From: Alicyclobacillus sp. SP_1
GTDB lineage: Bacteria > Bacillota > Bacilli > Alicyclobacillales > Alicyclobacillaceae
Assembly (NCBI RefSeq): GCF_024706985.1
Contig: NZ_JAMCCX010000028.1
Location: 242,882 to 306,881 of the forward strand
Length of the DNA: 64,000 nt
Direction: 5' to 3'
The notes beneath the pieces are model-generated. The model ran no database searches. It was not told where the DNA came from and saw only the letters and a program-made list of their open reading frames with translations. The translations under genes were made by a program, and so were the position numbers. Shown here piece after piece: positions 53,732-63,008 of the stretch (position 1 is its first letter; each line of letters begins with the position of its first letter).

Positions 53732-53888
53732 TTTTCACTTTATAGTATTTGCGTTGTGAACGTTTTCGGAGGGCGGCTGTGGTTCCCAACAACCATGTCA
53801 TGTCCCTCACGAAATGAGTGCCTGAGGGCGGTGAGCTGATGCCCTGCCTTCGGGCGTTGGGTTGGAACATGAAGAACCAAAAATTTGT

Positions 53889-53984
53889 CTGGATGGTAAG
53901 GAATGATCATTTCTGTTCCGGGATTGTCGGCTGACGGAAGCTGTGACCTCGTTGGCAGACTGGTGTTCATTCCTTACCGTCTGG
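53889..53984 (+). promoter_or_regulatory. Long inverted repeat in the rnc leader
   Basis: GATGGTAAGGAATGATCA (53892-53909) and TGTTCATTCCTTACCGTC (53964-53981) pair over 18 bp with one wobble and one mismatch. Three more outer pairs, mostly wobble, reach 53889 and 53984. The loop is about 54 nt. The long duplex lies 16 nt before the RNase III start codon. The gap after fabF also contains small hairpins (CCCTCA/TGAGGG, GCCC/GGGC) but no T-tract terminator. Confidence 0.75.
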
Positions 53985-53999
53985 TCTGGAGTGCTGAAA

Positions 54000-54734
54000 A
54001 TGCCTGAAAAAGAGACAACGGAGTCTCGTTGGGATGTAAAATTCTCCCCGCTCTTGGAACTATGCGGAGTGACTTTTCGAAATGTGGCGCTACTTCGCCA
54101 AGCGTTTACTCATGCTTCGTTTCGAAATGAGCATCGTCGACTGCATATGGGAGACAATGAAAGGCTCGAATTTTTGGGCGATGCTGTCTTAGAACTCATC
54201 GTTAGTGACTACTTGTACCAAAAGTATCCGGATTTATTAGAGGGGCAATTGACGCGAATGCGGGCGAGCATCGTCTGCGAACCGTCGTTGGTCGGATTCG
54301 CTCAACGATTAGGTTTTGAGCGTTATATTCGCCTTGGACGTGGCGAGGAACGCTCTGGGGGGCGAAATCGGCCAGCACTTCTCGCGGATGTCTTCGAGGC
54401 TTTTGTAGGGGCCATCTATTTAGATGGGGGCTATGAAGCGGCGCGAGGTTTTGTATATCGGCATGTTATCGCGCACTTAGATGGTCTCGTGGCAGGAACG
54501 GATTATAAAACTCTTCTCCAGGAATGGGTCCAGCAACACATGCACGGAGCGGTTCTGCGCTATAGCACGGTCGAAGAGCGGGGACCAGCTCATGCGCGGG
54601 AGTTCGTCGTATCGCTCTCGATTCGAGACGAGGTTATCGGCGAAGGCGTTGGCAAGTCGAAAAAAGAAGCGGAACAGAAAGCCGCGCGCATGGGGTTCGA
54701 ACACTTGGTTCAAGCGACGGACGGAGGGCATTGA
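54000..54734 (+). CDS. rnc: Ribonuclease III
   Basis: RNase III cuts double-stranded RNA, including rRNA precursors. The catalytic motif NERLEFLGDAVLELIVSDYLY, the second acidic site LLADVFEAFVGAIYLDGG and a C-terminal dsRNA-binding domain (DYKTLLQEWVQQ ... GVGKSKKEAEQKAARMGF) are intact. I choose ATG 54000 after GGAG, giving 244 residues. A GTG frame at 53943 would run through the right arm of the upstream inverted repeat. It leads the conserved rnc-smc-ftsY order. Confidence 0.94.
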   Translation: MPEKETTESRWDVKFSPLLELCGVTFRNVALLRQAFTHASFRNEHRRLHMGDNERLEFLGDAVLELIVSDYLYQKYPDLLEGQLTRMRASIVCEPSLVGFAQRLGFERYIRLGRGEERSGGRNRPALLADVFEAFVGAIYLDGGYEAARGFVYRHVIAHLDGLVAGTDYKTLLQEWVQQHMHGAVLRYSTVEERGPAHAREFVVSLSIRDEVIGEGVGKSKKEAEQKAARMGFEHLVQATDGGH

Positions 54735-54735
54735 A

Positions 54736-57700
54736 TTGTTCTTGAAACGTCTCGACCTAAGCGGATTCAAGTCATTCGCAGACAAGACCACGCTCGAGTT
54801 CTCACCAGGCCTCACGGCTGTTGTGGGACCGAATGGTAGCGGAAAGAGCAATGTTGCGGATGCGGTTCGTTGGGTTCTCGGTGAGCAAAGTGCGAGGTCG
54901 TTGCGTGGGGCCCGGATGGAGGATGTCATTTTTGCGGGCAGTGAGACCCGCCGAGGGGTCAACTTCTGTGAAGTCACTTTGACATTGGACAACGAAGATG
55001 CTCATTTGCCGCTAAGTTATTCGGAAGTGACAGTGACTCGCCGCCTCTATCGGTCTGGAGACAGCGAGTATTTCATCAACCGGCAACCATGCCGCTTAAA
55101 AGATGTCCATGAACTGTTTATGGACACGGGGCTAGGGCGCGAAGCTTACTCGATTATCGGGCAAGGGCGAATTGAGGAAATGCTGTCCACGCGTCCCGAG
55201 GACCGACGTGGCCCATTTGAGGATGCGGCCGGGATCGTCAAATTCAAATTTCGTCGGCGTGAGGCCGAGCGCAGACTCGAAGAGACTGCGGCGAACTTGA
55301 CGCGCGTGGAAGACATCGTTGCAGAGTTGGAACGTGAGGAAGGTCCATTAGCTGTCGAAGCAGAGCGTGCCAGAGAGTATCAAGCCGCAGAACAAGCTTT
55401 GAAAGAGGTTGAATTGCAACTGTTAATGGTGGATATCGAAGCGTTGGCGCTTCGCCAAAGTCAACTCTTGGCTGAGCGGACAGAGGCGGAAGCGGCGAAA
55501 GCGACGCTTGTAGCGACACTCGAAGAGGCGGAAGAAGCGGCGCGTAAAGTGTTTGCGAGTGTCGAGGAACGGTCCGCCCGAATTGAGTCGCTGCAGTCGG
55601 TGTTGGCCGACTGGAGCGACCAGCGGCAGGTTGCCTTGCGACAGTTGGCGGTTCTCAGGGAACGCAAGGCGCATACTGTCGCTATGATGGAGGAGAGGTC
55701 TCGCCAGCATCAAGAGATACTGTCCGAAATCGCAGAGTGGACAACGAACCGGTCAGAAATCTTCGAGAGACAGGGACAACTTGAATGCGATTGGCAGCGC
55801 TATCAGAACGCTGTCCAAGAACTTTCGAAACAGGCCGAGACGACAGGTAGAGAGGCGTTGGAACAGGAATTTGCGGGTCTGAATCGTACGTTCCTCGCTT
55901 TACATCAAGAGGTTGCGGCGGCGAAAAGCGAGTGGCAAGCCGCTGAGGCGTCAATCGAAGGTAGCGTTGAGAGACGACGGTGGGTAGCGGATCAAACGGT
56001 GCATATGGAGGAGCAACTGGCTCAGGTCGTGACGAAGCTGGAGGCCGTGACGAAACGCCAAGCTGTTCTTACGGAAGAAGCGGAGCGGCTTCAGTATGTT
56101 TCTCAACAGTTGACTGAAGATTACCGATTGCAGACAGCAGAGGAGCAGGGTATTTCCGACATGTGTCGGAAGGCTGAGTCGCAGCTTTCTGCTCTGTCGT
56201 CTCGAATTGAAATTTTAAAAGACTTAGAGTCCGGCTACGATGGCTACGCGCTCGGAGTAAAGACCGTCTTGCAGGCAGTAGAGGCTGGCCGACTGCACGG
56301 GGTTCACGGCAGCGTGGCGAATTTGTTGGTCGTGCAGCCATCTTTTGAAGTGGCTATTGAGACGAGCTTGGGGGCTGCTCTCCAGAACTTGGTGGTCGGC
56401 TCGGAAGCGGATGCGCGGGCGGCGATTGCCTATCTGAAGCAGCGTCAGTCCGGTCGCGCCACCTTTATGCCCCTGGACGTCATAAAACCGCGCCGCATTT
56501 CTGCTGAAGAGGAGCGAACCGCTCGTTCTCATCCCGACTGTATCGGAATTGCCGCCGAATTGGTTGTCGTCGACCAAGCTTATGAATCGGTCCTCTGGCA
56601 TTTGCTTGGTAATGTGTTGGTTGCGGACTCGCTCGTGGCTGCCAATCGAATCGCGAAAGCGGTTCGCTATCGTTTGCGGATTGTAACTCGCGAAGGTGAC
56701 GTGGTGGCACCTGGGGGGGTTATGTCGGGTGGAAGTCAAGGTCGGAGAGGACCCGGTTTGCTTGGCAGGTCTCGGGAGCGCAGCGAATTGGAGGAACGAC
56801 TTCTCGTGGAGCGTCGAAACTTCGAGCAAGGGAGCGCTTCTTTAAAAGAAATTCAGCGGCGTGTTGGGGAAACGCGGCGGCGTAGTCAAGAGATTGCAGA
56901 CGAGCAGGCGGCGAATCGCAGCGCCAATCACCAACTGGAACTCGAACTGCGCGAACTCGAATCTCAAAAGACCAGTGTGGCTCACCGCATAGCAGATTTG
57001 CGGGCAGAGATGGAGTCCTTTCAGATGGGCAATCGAGCCGCGCATGACCGCTCCGAGATGGCGCAACAGGCCATGGTTCGCAAAGAGGCAGAGATTGTCG
57101 ACGTAGAGGCGCGCCTGGCGGAGATTCGGGTTCAATTGGAGACAGCTGACGCTCGGGTTCAAGAGAGACGTGCCGAGATGGCAAACGCCCGGGTCGAGTT
57201 GGCGCGGTTAGACCAAGAGAGAGCGGCTCTCGAGCAACGGCGAGCTGAGTGTGACCTGAGAGTGAAGCGCCTCGAAGACCGTCTCGCAGAACTCGGCAGA
57301 GAGGCCGAACGTCTTGAGTTGACCGCGGCAGACCTTGAGTCCGAAGAAGCTTCCCAGGCAGAACGGCTCTCGCGGATCGAGGGAGAGACGGCTGGTCTCG
57401 ATGAAGCCATTCAGGCGGTTCGGATGCAGAGACAAGAAGCAGATGTCGATTACAAGCGGGCGGAAGAACGGGTTTCGCGACTTCGTCTCGATGTAGGCAT
57501 GGTCGATGATCGGCTGCATCGCGCAGCGGTGGTCGCGGAGCGCGGAGATGGAGAACTGCGGCATGCTCTGGAGAGGCTTGGGGAGCAGTACAGTATGACT
57601 TACGAGTGGGCTAAGGAACGTGTCGCTGTGGACACTGACGTCAGTTCAGCTCGTCAACGTGCTCGCGAGTGGAGGAGTAAGCTTCAAAGCATGGGAGATG

Positions 57701-58308
57701 TGCGGCTGGCGGCCCTTGATGAATGGACACGTTTGACGGAACGCTTGACCTTTTTACACGCACAGAGAGACGATATTCAAGAGGCGCAGGCCGAGTTGCA
57801 GGGAGTGTTGAATGATTTAGATAGCGAAATGTCTGCACGTTTCCAAGAAGCCTTTGAGCGCATACGCATTGAGTTTCAAATTGCGTTTCGTCAACTGTTT
57901 CAAGGCGGTCGTGCCGATTTGTCGCTGACGAATCCAGAGGACATTCTCTCAACTGGCATCGAAGTTCATGCTGAGCCTCCCGGAAAAAAGCTTCAGAGTC
58001 TCAACCTTCTCTCGGGTGGCGAGCGCGCCTTGACTGCGATGGCCTTGTTGTTCGCTATTCTGCGTGTGCGCCCCGTGCCCTTTTGTGTGTTGGACGAAGT
58101 AGAGGCGGCGTTGGACGAGGCGAACGTAGGGAGATTTGCTTTGCAGTTGCAATTGTTTGCGGCAAGTACCCAGTTTATTGTCATTACGCATCGGCGAGGA
58201 ACGATGGAGGCGGCGGATGTGCTGTACGGGGTGACCATGCAGCAGTCGGGCATTTCTTCGCTCGTCAGCGTACGCCTCACGGATGACAGGAATATGGAGT
58301 TGGCGTGA
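54736..58308 (+). CDS. smc: Chromosome segregation ATPase SMC
   Basis: SMC with ScpA and ScpB forms the condensin that compacts and segregates the chromosome. The N-terminal ATPase half opens MFLKRLDLSGFKSF and has the P-loop GPNGSGKSN (Lys37). Two long coiled coils flank a hinge at about residues 500-660 (GVHGSVANLLVV ... GGVMSGGSQG). The C-terminal half has the LLSGGERALTAMALL signature and Walker B in CVLDEVEAALDEAN. TTG 54736 lies 1 nt after the rnc stop, with GGAGGG 7 nt upstream. A longer frame inside rnc is rejected. The product is 1190 residues. Confidence 0.96.
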   Translation: MFLKRLDLSGFKSFADKTTLEFSPGLTAVVGPNGSGKSNVADAVRWVLGEQSARSLRGARMEDVIFAGSETRRGVNFCEVTLTLDNEDAHLPLSYSEVTVTRRLYRSGDSEYFINRQPCRLKDVHELFMDTGLGREAYSIIGQGRIEEMLSTRPEDRRGPFEDAAGIVKFKFRRREAERRLEETAANLTRVEDIVAELEREEGPLAVEAERAREYQAAEQALKEVELQLLMVDIEALALRQSQLLAERTEAEAAKATLVATLEEAEEAARKVFASVEERSARIESLQSVLADWSDQRQVALRQLAVLRERKAHTVAMMEERSRQHQEILSEIAEWTTNRSEIFERQGQLECDWQRYQNAVQELSKQAETTGREALEQEFAGLNRTFLALHQEVAAAKSEWQAAEASIEGSVERRRWVADQTVHMEEQLAQVVTKLEAVTKRQAVLTEEAERLQYVSQQLTEDYRLQTAEEQGISDMCRKAESQLSALSSRIEILKDLESGYDGYALGVKTVLQAVEAGRLHGVHGSVANLLVVQPSFEVAIETSLGAALQNLVVGSEADARAAIAYLKQRQSGRATFMPLDVIKPRRISAEEERTARSHPDCIGIAAELVVVDQAYESVLWHLLGNVLVADSLVAANRIAKAVRYRLRIVTREGDVVAPGGVMSGGSQGRRGPGLLGRSRERSELEERLLVERRNFEQGSASLKEIQRRVGETRRRSQEIADEQAANRSANHQLELELRELESQKTSVAHRIADLRAEMESFQMGNRAAHDRSEMAQQAMVRKEAEIVDVEARLAEIRVQLETADARVQERRAEMANARVELARLDQERAALEQRRAECDLRVKRLEDRLAELGREAERLELTAADLESEEASQAERLSRIEGETAGLDEAIQAVRMQRQEADVDYKRAEERVSRLRLDVGMVDDRLHRAAVVAERGDGELRHALERLGEQYSMTYEWAKERVAVDTDVSSARQRAREWRSKLQSMGDVRLAALDEWTRLTERLTFLHAQRDDIQEAQAELQGVLNDLDSEMSARFQEAFERIRIEFQIAFRQLFQGGRADLSLTNPEDILSTGIEVHAEPPGKKLQSLNLLSGGERALTAMALLFAILRVRPVPFCVLDEVEAALDEANVGRFALQLQLFAASTQFIVITHRRGTMEAADVLYGVTMQQSGISSLVSVRLTDDRNMELA

Positions 58309-58422
58309 GGCGATACTGGCCAAGACTTTGTTGACGCTCTTTAGCGCGTTCCTTTCGATGAGGGACACGACAGCGTTGGCGAGTCGAAGTCACCTGAACT
58401 GCGGATGAGTGGAGGGGTACGT

Positions 58423-59334
58423 GTGGGGTTATTCGACCGGTTTAAACGCGGGTTGCAAAAGAGCCGCGGAGCTATTTTTGGGCGTTTGGAGCGCTGGTTT
58501 TCTTCAGGGAAGTTGGACGACACCGTCTACGACGAGATGGAAGAAGCTTTTCTCAGCGCGGATATGGGTTTTGAGACGAGTGTTCAGTTGGTGGATCGCG
58601 TTCGTAAATTGGCGCGCGAGCAGAAGTTGACAGACCCCGCTGGCCTGCCGGATTTGATGATTCGTGCCATGGTCGAGCAGATGAGTTCCCTCAAAACAGA
58701 GATGAATGTCGCAGAGACGGGGCCGACACTCGTGCTTGTCGTTGGCGTCAACGGCGCGGGTAAGACGACCACGATTGGAAAACTCGCACATGCCCTCCAG
58801 AATGATGGGAAAAGTGTACTGATGGCAGCTGGCGATACGTTTCGAGCTGCAGCGAGCGAACAATTGGTGGAATGGGGGAAGCGCGTAGGCTGTGATGTGG
58901 TTCGACATATGCCCGGTGCAGACCCTGCGGCAGTGGTGTACGATGCGATTGCTGCCGCGAAATCGCGCAAAGTCGATGTCATTCTCTGCGATACAGCAGG
59001 GCGTCTACAAAACAAAGAGCATCTGATGGCGGAGTTGGCGAAAATTTATAAAGTTGCAGCCCGCGAATTGCCGGGTGCGCCTCATGAGGTTCTGCTTGTG
59101 CTCGATGGGACTACCGGGCAAAATGCATTGAGTCAAGCCAAAGTGTTTGGGGAGGTTGTGCACGTCACGGGGATTGTCCTGACAAAGCTGGATGGTACTG
59201 CGAAGGGTGGGGTCGTATTGTCGATTCAGCGAGAGCTATCGCTTCCAGTAAAATGGATTGGGCTTGGGGAAGCGGTCGACGATTTGGAGCCATTTAATGC
59301 GGAAGCGTTTGCCACTAGTATTTGCAAAAATTAG
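58423..59334 (+). CDS. ftsY: Signal recognition particle receptor FtsY
   Basis: FtsY docks SRP-ribosome complexes at the membrane. An N domain (DRFKRGLQKSRGAIFGRLE) precedes the G domain with GVNGAGKTTTIGKLA, DTFRAAASEQL, CDTAGRLQNKEHLM, TKLDGTAKGG and GLGEAVDDLEPF. There is no long acidic A domain, as usual in Bacilli. GTG 58423 is chosen because GGAGGGG lies 7 nt upstream; an ATG at 58405 would place the site inside the frame. It has 303 residues. The 114-nt gap after smc holds nothing distinctive. Confidence 0.95.
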   Translation: MGLFDRFKRGLQKSRGAIFGRLERWFSSGKLDDTVYDEMEEAFLSADMGFETSVQLVDRVRKLAREQKLTDPAGLPDLMIRAMVEQMSSLKTEMNVAETGPTLVLVVGVNGAGKTTTIGKLAHALQNDGKSVLMAAGDTFRAAASEQLVEWGKRVGCDVVRHMPGADPAAVVYDAIAAAKSRKVDVILCDTAGRLQNKEHLMAELAKIYKVAARELPGAPHEVLLVLDGTTGQNALSQAKVFGEVVHVTGIVLTKLDGTAKGGVVLSIQRELSLPVKWIGLGEAVDDLEPFNAEAFATSICKN

Positions 59335-59422
59335 TCCGCCGTGACATCCCTCATCCTCGGTAATGGCACTAGAAGCTCCGTTTGATGTTGTTTTCGTCGG
59401 GTACTGTGTCAAGGAGAGGAGC

Positions 59423-59824
59423 TTGACAAGGGTGGAGAGTCCGAATATCATAGAGAAGGTTTCACGGCTGACTAGGCTGTATGATTTTTACGCTGCTCTG
59501 TTGACGCCGAGGCAACGCCAGATGTTTGAATTGCACTATTTCGAGGATTGGTCTTACGCCGAAATTGGCGAGCATTTGACCATCTCGCGTCAAGCCGTTT
59601 ACGACCAATTGGCGCGGGTTGCGGATCAGTTGGAACACTACGAGGAGCTTCTCGGACTGGTTTTTGCAGATGCGTTACAGCGAGATCGGACGAAGAATTT
59701 GGTGGCAACTTGGGCGGAAGTGAAGGGTGCTGTCAGTCCACTGCTGCAAGAACGCATGGAAGCGAGTATTCGTGAAATTCAGCATCTGCTAGACGCCGGA
59801 GAGAGGGGTGACAGCCGTGTTTGA
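59423..59824 (+). CDS. ylxM: YlxM, putative helix-turn-helix protein of the SRP operon
   Basis: YlxM (UPF0122) is a sigma-70-region-4-like helix-turn-helix protein encoded just before ffh in Bacillota and thought to modulate SRP. The core YDFYAALLTPRQRQMFELHYFEDWSYAEIGEHLTISRQAVYDQL is clear. TTG 59423 follows AAGGAGAGGAG and gives 133 residues, somewhat longer than the usual 110 because of a C-terminal tail. GTG 59432 is an alternative. Its end overlaps the ffh start by 8 nt. Confidence 0.9.
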   Translation: MTRVESPNIIEKVSRLTRLYDFYAALLTPRQRQMFELHYFEDWSYAEIGEHLTISRQAVYDQLARVADQLEHYEELLGLVFADALQRDRTKNLVATWAEVKGAVSPLLQERMEASIREIQHLLDAGERGDSRV

Positions 59825-61271
59825 GTCCCTATCGAACAGTCTGCAGAAGGCGCTTGGAAAACTTCGTGCCAAAGGCAAGTTGACGGAAGAAGACGTTTCG
59901 ATGGCTATGCGCGAAGTTCGCCTAGCCCTCTTGGCAGCGGATGTCAACGTCAAGGTCATTCGCGACTTCATCCAACGCGTTCAGGAACGTGCGGTTGGGG
60001 AAGAAGTCAAGTCCAGCCTGACCCCCGGCCAGCAAGTGGTCAAAATTGTAAACGACGAATTGACCCAGTTAATGGGTGGCGAATCTTCGAAAATCAAAAT
60101 GGCGGCGAAGCCTCCGACCGTCATCATGCTGGTGGGGTTGCAGGGGGCTGGCAAGACTACGGCTATTGCCAAGTTGGCACTGAGCTTCCGGCAGCATGAG
60201 CACCGACCTTTGTTGGTGGCGGCAGACGTCTATCGACCGGCCGCGATTCAGCAACTGCAAATCTTGGGAAGTCAGACGGACGTGCCGGTGTTTGAACTGG
60301 GTGTTCAAGAGCGTCCGGTAGACATTGCTCGCAGAGGACTTGAAGAGGCTCGGGCGCAAGGCGCTGATATCGTCCTTATTGACACTGCGGGACGGCTTCA
60401 CGTCGACGAAGATCTCATGACCGAGTTGGAAAGCATGAAAGCCGCAGTGAATCCCGATGAAGTGTTGCTCGTGGTCGATGCGATGACGGGCCAAGATGCC
60501 GTGCATGTGGCTGAGACGTTTCATGCGCGTCTGAACATCACGGGCGTCATTTTGACGAAGATGGATGGAGACTCCCGAGGTGGTGCGGCACTCACCGTTC
60601 GCGCAGTCACGGGTTGCCCAGTCAAGTACGTGGGCATGGGAGAGAAGCTAGAGCCGCTTCAGCCGTTCTACCCAGACAGATTGGCTTCGCGTATTCTTGG
60701 CATGGGGGACGTACTGAGTCTCATTGAGCGGGCAGAACAGACCGTGGATATGGAAAAGGCGAAAGAGATGGAGCAGAAGATGCGGTCTGCATCCTTCACT
60801 CTCGATGATTTCCGGGACATGTTTCAACAAGTGCGCAACCTCGGTCCGTTAGACCAAGTGCTAAAGATGATTCCAGGTATGAACAAAATGAAAGGCATTG
60901 ACAAGGTCGACCTCGGGGACCGTCGCTTCGTTCGGATGGACGCTATCATCACCTCCATGACGAAAGAAGAGCGGGCTCATCCAGATGTCATGAACGCGAG
61001 TCGGCGCCGCCGCGTCGCCATCGGGAGCGGTACTTCGGTGCGCGAGGTTAATCAGGTGCTCAATCAATTTGAGCAGACGCGGCAAATGATGAAAAAGTTT
61101 TCTGGCTTTGGAAAGAAGATGGGGAAGCGCTCGGCGCTCGGTGCGTTGAAAGGCATGGGTGGTGCAGGCTTTCCTGGGCCTATGCCGGATGCTTCGATGC
61201 TCAGTTCGCTGCCGACCGAGTCGCCTGGGTCACAGGCTCCGAAAAGAACCCACAAAAAACGCAAAAAGTAG
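59817..61271 (+). CDS. ffh: Signal recognition particle GTPase Ffh
   Basis: Ffh binds SRP RNA and signal peptides and targets nascent membrane proteins. The N domain ([26 protein letters not shown]), the G domain ([41 protein letters not shown]) and the methionine-rich M domain ([36 protein letters not shown]) are complete. I choose GTG 59817, because AGAGGGG lies about 9 nt upstream and the start then aligns with B. subtilis Ffh; GTG 59808 would add three residues. The product is 484 residues, with a basic tail. rpsP follows. Confidence 0.96.
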   Translation: MFESLSNSLQKALGKLRAKGKLTEEDVSMAMREVRLALLAADVNVKVIRDFIQRVQERAVGEEVKSSLTPGQQVVKIVNDELTQLMGGESSKIKMAAKPPTVIMLVGLQGAGKTTAIAKLALSFRQHEHRPLLVAADVYRPAAIQQLQILGSQTDVPVFELGVQERPVDIARRGLEEARAQGADIVLIDTAGRLHVDEDLMTELESMKAAVNPDEVLLVVDAMTGQDAVHVAETFHARLNITGVILTKMDGDSRGGAALTVRAVTGCPVKYVGMGEKLEPLQPFYPDRLASRILGMGDVLSLIERAEQTVDMEKAKEMEQKMRSASFTLDDFRDMFQQVRNLGPLDQVLKMIPGMNKMKGIDKVDLGDRRFVRMDAIITSMTKEERAHPDVMNASRRRRVAIGSGTSVREVNQVLNQFEQTRQMMKKFSGFGKKMGKRSALGALKGMGGAGFPGPMPDASMLSSLPTESPGSQAPKRTHKKRKK

Positions 61272-61288
61272 ATTTGGAGGATGGAGAC

Positions 61289-61561
61289 ATGTCAGTAAAG
61301 ATTCGTTTGAAGAGAATGGGTGCCAAAAAAGCTCCTTTTTATCGCTTGGTTGTCGCAGAATCGAGATTTCCTCGCGATGGGCGCTTTATTGAGGAGATAG
61401 GTACCTACAATCCTCTGAAAGACCCGGCGCAGTTCACCATTGATGAAGCGCGTGCGTTGCATTGGCTCTCTACAGGGGCACAGCCGTCTGACACCGTGCG
61501 TCACTTGTTTCATCAAGCAGGCATCATGAAAAAGCATCACGAGGCACGTCAAAGTAAATAA
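61289..61561 (+). CDS. rpsP: Ribosomal protein bS16
   Basis: The 90-residue protein opens [25 protein letters not shown] and contains [13 protein letters not shown], the S16 signature. ATG 61289 follows TTGGAGG. Order ffh-rpsP-khpA-ylqD-rimM-trmD is conserved in Bacilli. A terminator follows directly, so rpsP may be made in excess over the genes after it. Confidence 0.97.
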   Translation: MSVKIRLKRMGAKKAPFYRLVVAESRFPRDGRFIEEIGTYNPLKDPAQFTIDEARALHWLSTGAQPSDTVRHLFHQAGIMKKHHEARQSK

Positions 61562-61567
61562 CCGGGA

Positions 61568-61598
61568 AGAGGTCGGCCTGTTTGGCCGGTCTCTTTTG
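61568..61598 (+). terminator. Intrinsic terminator between rpsP and khpA
   Basis: AGAGGTCGGCC (61568-61578), a 5-nt loop and GGCCGGTCTCT (61584-61594), paired throughout with two wobbles, then TTTTGG. It should end most transcripts after rpsP. Confidence 0.85.
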
Positions 61599-61642
61599 GA
61601 TGTTGGCGAAAACTGCAGAGTCGTGGATGGGGTGTGCTGAGT

Positions 61643-61873
61643 GTGCAATCGCTGATTGAATTCTTGGTCAAATCCATTGTGGATCATCCGGAGGACGTGC
61701 GGGTGACATCGCGGCTGGAGGGGCAGACTTCCATTTACACTGTGCACGTACACGCGGATGACGTGGGGAAAGTCATCGGACGCCAAGGACGGATTGCTAA
61801 GTCTTTACGAAGCATTGTGTTAGCAGCTGCTCATCGAAAACAAGAACGAGTGTCCCTGGAAATTGAAGCCTGA
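61643..61873 (+). CDS. khpA: KH-domain RNA-binding protein KhpA (YlqC)
   Basis: KhpA is a single KH-domain RNA-binding protein that partners with KhpB (Jag) and affects cell size and division in Gram-positive bacteria. The GxxG loop is in GKVIGRQGRIAKSLRSIV. The protein is about 76 residues. GTG 61643 follows GGATGGGG by 10 nt; GTG 61634, only 1 nt from that site, is less likely. The conserved DHPEDVRV segment lies near the start. It lies between rpsP and ylqD, as in B. subtilis. Confidence 0.93.
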   Translation: MQSLIEFLVKSIVDHPEDVRVTSRLEGQTSIYTVHVHADDVGKVIGRQGRIAKSLRSIVLAAAHRKQERVSLEIEA

Positions 61874-61918
61874 CCGATGATGGAAAGATGATACGATGGC
61901 CATGGAGGTTAGATAATA

Positions 61919-62341
61919 ATGGAAATTCGTCAACCGGTAGCGGTGAAATTTATTTTGACGGAGACCGCAAAACAGGAGATTATTGCCGAACAACGGAGAC
62001 AAATTGAGCAATTGTCGAATGAGCTCGACCAAATCGAGGAGCAAGGAAAAGCAGCCATTGAGCAAGCGATGTCTCAAGGTGGAGAAGTTGCCAAGCAAGT
62101 TCGGGAGCAAGTCGAAGTCGAAAAGAACAATCGCCTTAACCAGCGTGAGCAGTTGATTCAATCCATTCAGCAAATTCAACAGTTGGAATTAGGTACTGAG
62201 ATTCAGAATATGAACGTGGAAACGGTCATTGATGTTCGAGTGGGAGACGACTGGACCAAAGTGCTTGCTGGTTCGGAGATTGTCATTAAGGATGGCGTTG
62301 TCATCGATATTCGGCGAGCTGGTCAGTCTTTTCAGGAATAA
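61919..62341 (+). CDS. ylqD: YlqD-family protein
   Basis: YlqD is a protein of unknown function conserved at this locus in Bacilli. The 140 residues begin MEIRQPVAVKFILTETAKQ. A strongly helical, Glu/Gln-rich middle likely to form a coiled coil follows (about residues 20-92). The end is a short beta-rich domain (NVETVIDVRVGDDWTKVL). The ATG follows GGAGGTTAGATAAT. It precedes an overlapping hairpin pair that may attenuate rimM and trmD. Confidence 0.88.
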   Translation: MEIRQPVAVKFILTETAKQEIIAEQRRQIEQLSNELDQIEEQGKAAIEQAMSQGGEVAKQVREQVEVEKNNRLNQREQLIQSIQQIQQLELGTEIQNMNVETVIDVRVGDDWTKVLAGSEIVIKDGVVIDIRRAGQSFQE

Positions 62342-62396
62342 GAACCGCCGCAGATGTGAAGATGCGGTTCAGTGCTGTTGTGCTGAGCCGCTTTTT
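62342..62396 (+). promoter_or_regulatory. Overlapping hairpins (possible attenuator) before rimM
   Basis: GAACCGC (62342-62348) can pair with GCGGTTC (62364-62370). The same right arm, as GCGGTTCAG (62364-62372), can instead pair with CTGAGCCGC (62383-62391), which is followed by TTTTT. The second fold is a good intrinsic terminator; the first would prevent it. The two are mutually exclusive, the layout of an attenuator. Confidence 0.65.
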
Positions 62397-62456
62397 GCTG
62401 TCGCGAGAGCACGGACCTGAATGTTCGTGCACAACAAGAGACTGGGGGGCGAAAAT

Positions 62457-63008
62457 GTGAATCAAGTGGACAGTGGACCATACTACGCTGTTGGAACTAT
62501 TGTGGGTCCGCACGCTCTGCTGGGAGAAGTGAAAGTATTCCCGCGGACAGATTTTCCGGATCGGCGGTTTTCTAAGAATTCCAAACTATGGTTGCGTCGT
62601 CCGGGTGAAAAACCCATGCGAGAAATTGTCGTCGAAGGTTCGCGTAAGCACTCCAAGTACCTCGTTGTGCGCTTTCGAGGAATCGACACGGTTGACGAAG
62701 CACAGGTGTGGAAAGGGATGGAATTGTGTGTTCACGAACGGGATCTATATCCGCTCCCCGAGGGCCACTTCTACATTCATCAACTACTGCACTTGACGGT
62801 CAAGACGGAGGATGGACAACTCGTAGGGGAGATTGTGGACGTCTTGCAGCCGGGCGCCAATGATGTGTACGTTGTACGTGGTCCTCTACAGTCGAAAGAC
62901 GTGCTACTACCAGCCATCCCGTCTTGTGTGCTCGATGTCAATATAGAGTCGCGTGAGATGACTGTTCACCTTCTACCAGGCCTTCTCGATGAGGAGGATG
63001 CTCCGTGA
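62457..63008 (+). CDS. rimM: 16S rRNA processing protein RimM
   Basis: RimM helps assemble the head of the 30S subunit around S19. The N-terminal beta barrel (YYAVGTIVGPHALLGEVKVFPRTDFP) and the PRC-barrel domain (YIHQLLHLTVKTEDGQLVGEIVDVLQPGANDVYVV) are complete. I choose GTG 62457, because TGGGGGG lies just upstream; a longer frame at 62421 begins closer to the terminator and lacks a site. The product is 183 residues. Its stop overlaps the trmD GTG. Confidence 0.94.
   Translation: MNQVDSGPYYAVGTIVGPHALLGEVKVFPRTDFPDRRFSKNSKLWLRRPGEKPMREIVVEGSRKHSKYLVVRFRGIDTVDEAQVWKGMELCVHERDLYPLPEGHFYIHQLLHLTVKTEDGQLVGEIVDVLQPGANDVYVVRGPLQSKDVLLPAIPSCVLDVNIESREMTVHLLPGLLDEEDAP

Noticed and set aside
56224..56829. 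201-codon minus-strand frame opposite smc
   Set aside because: Shadow of the SMC hinge region, with low-complexity composition.
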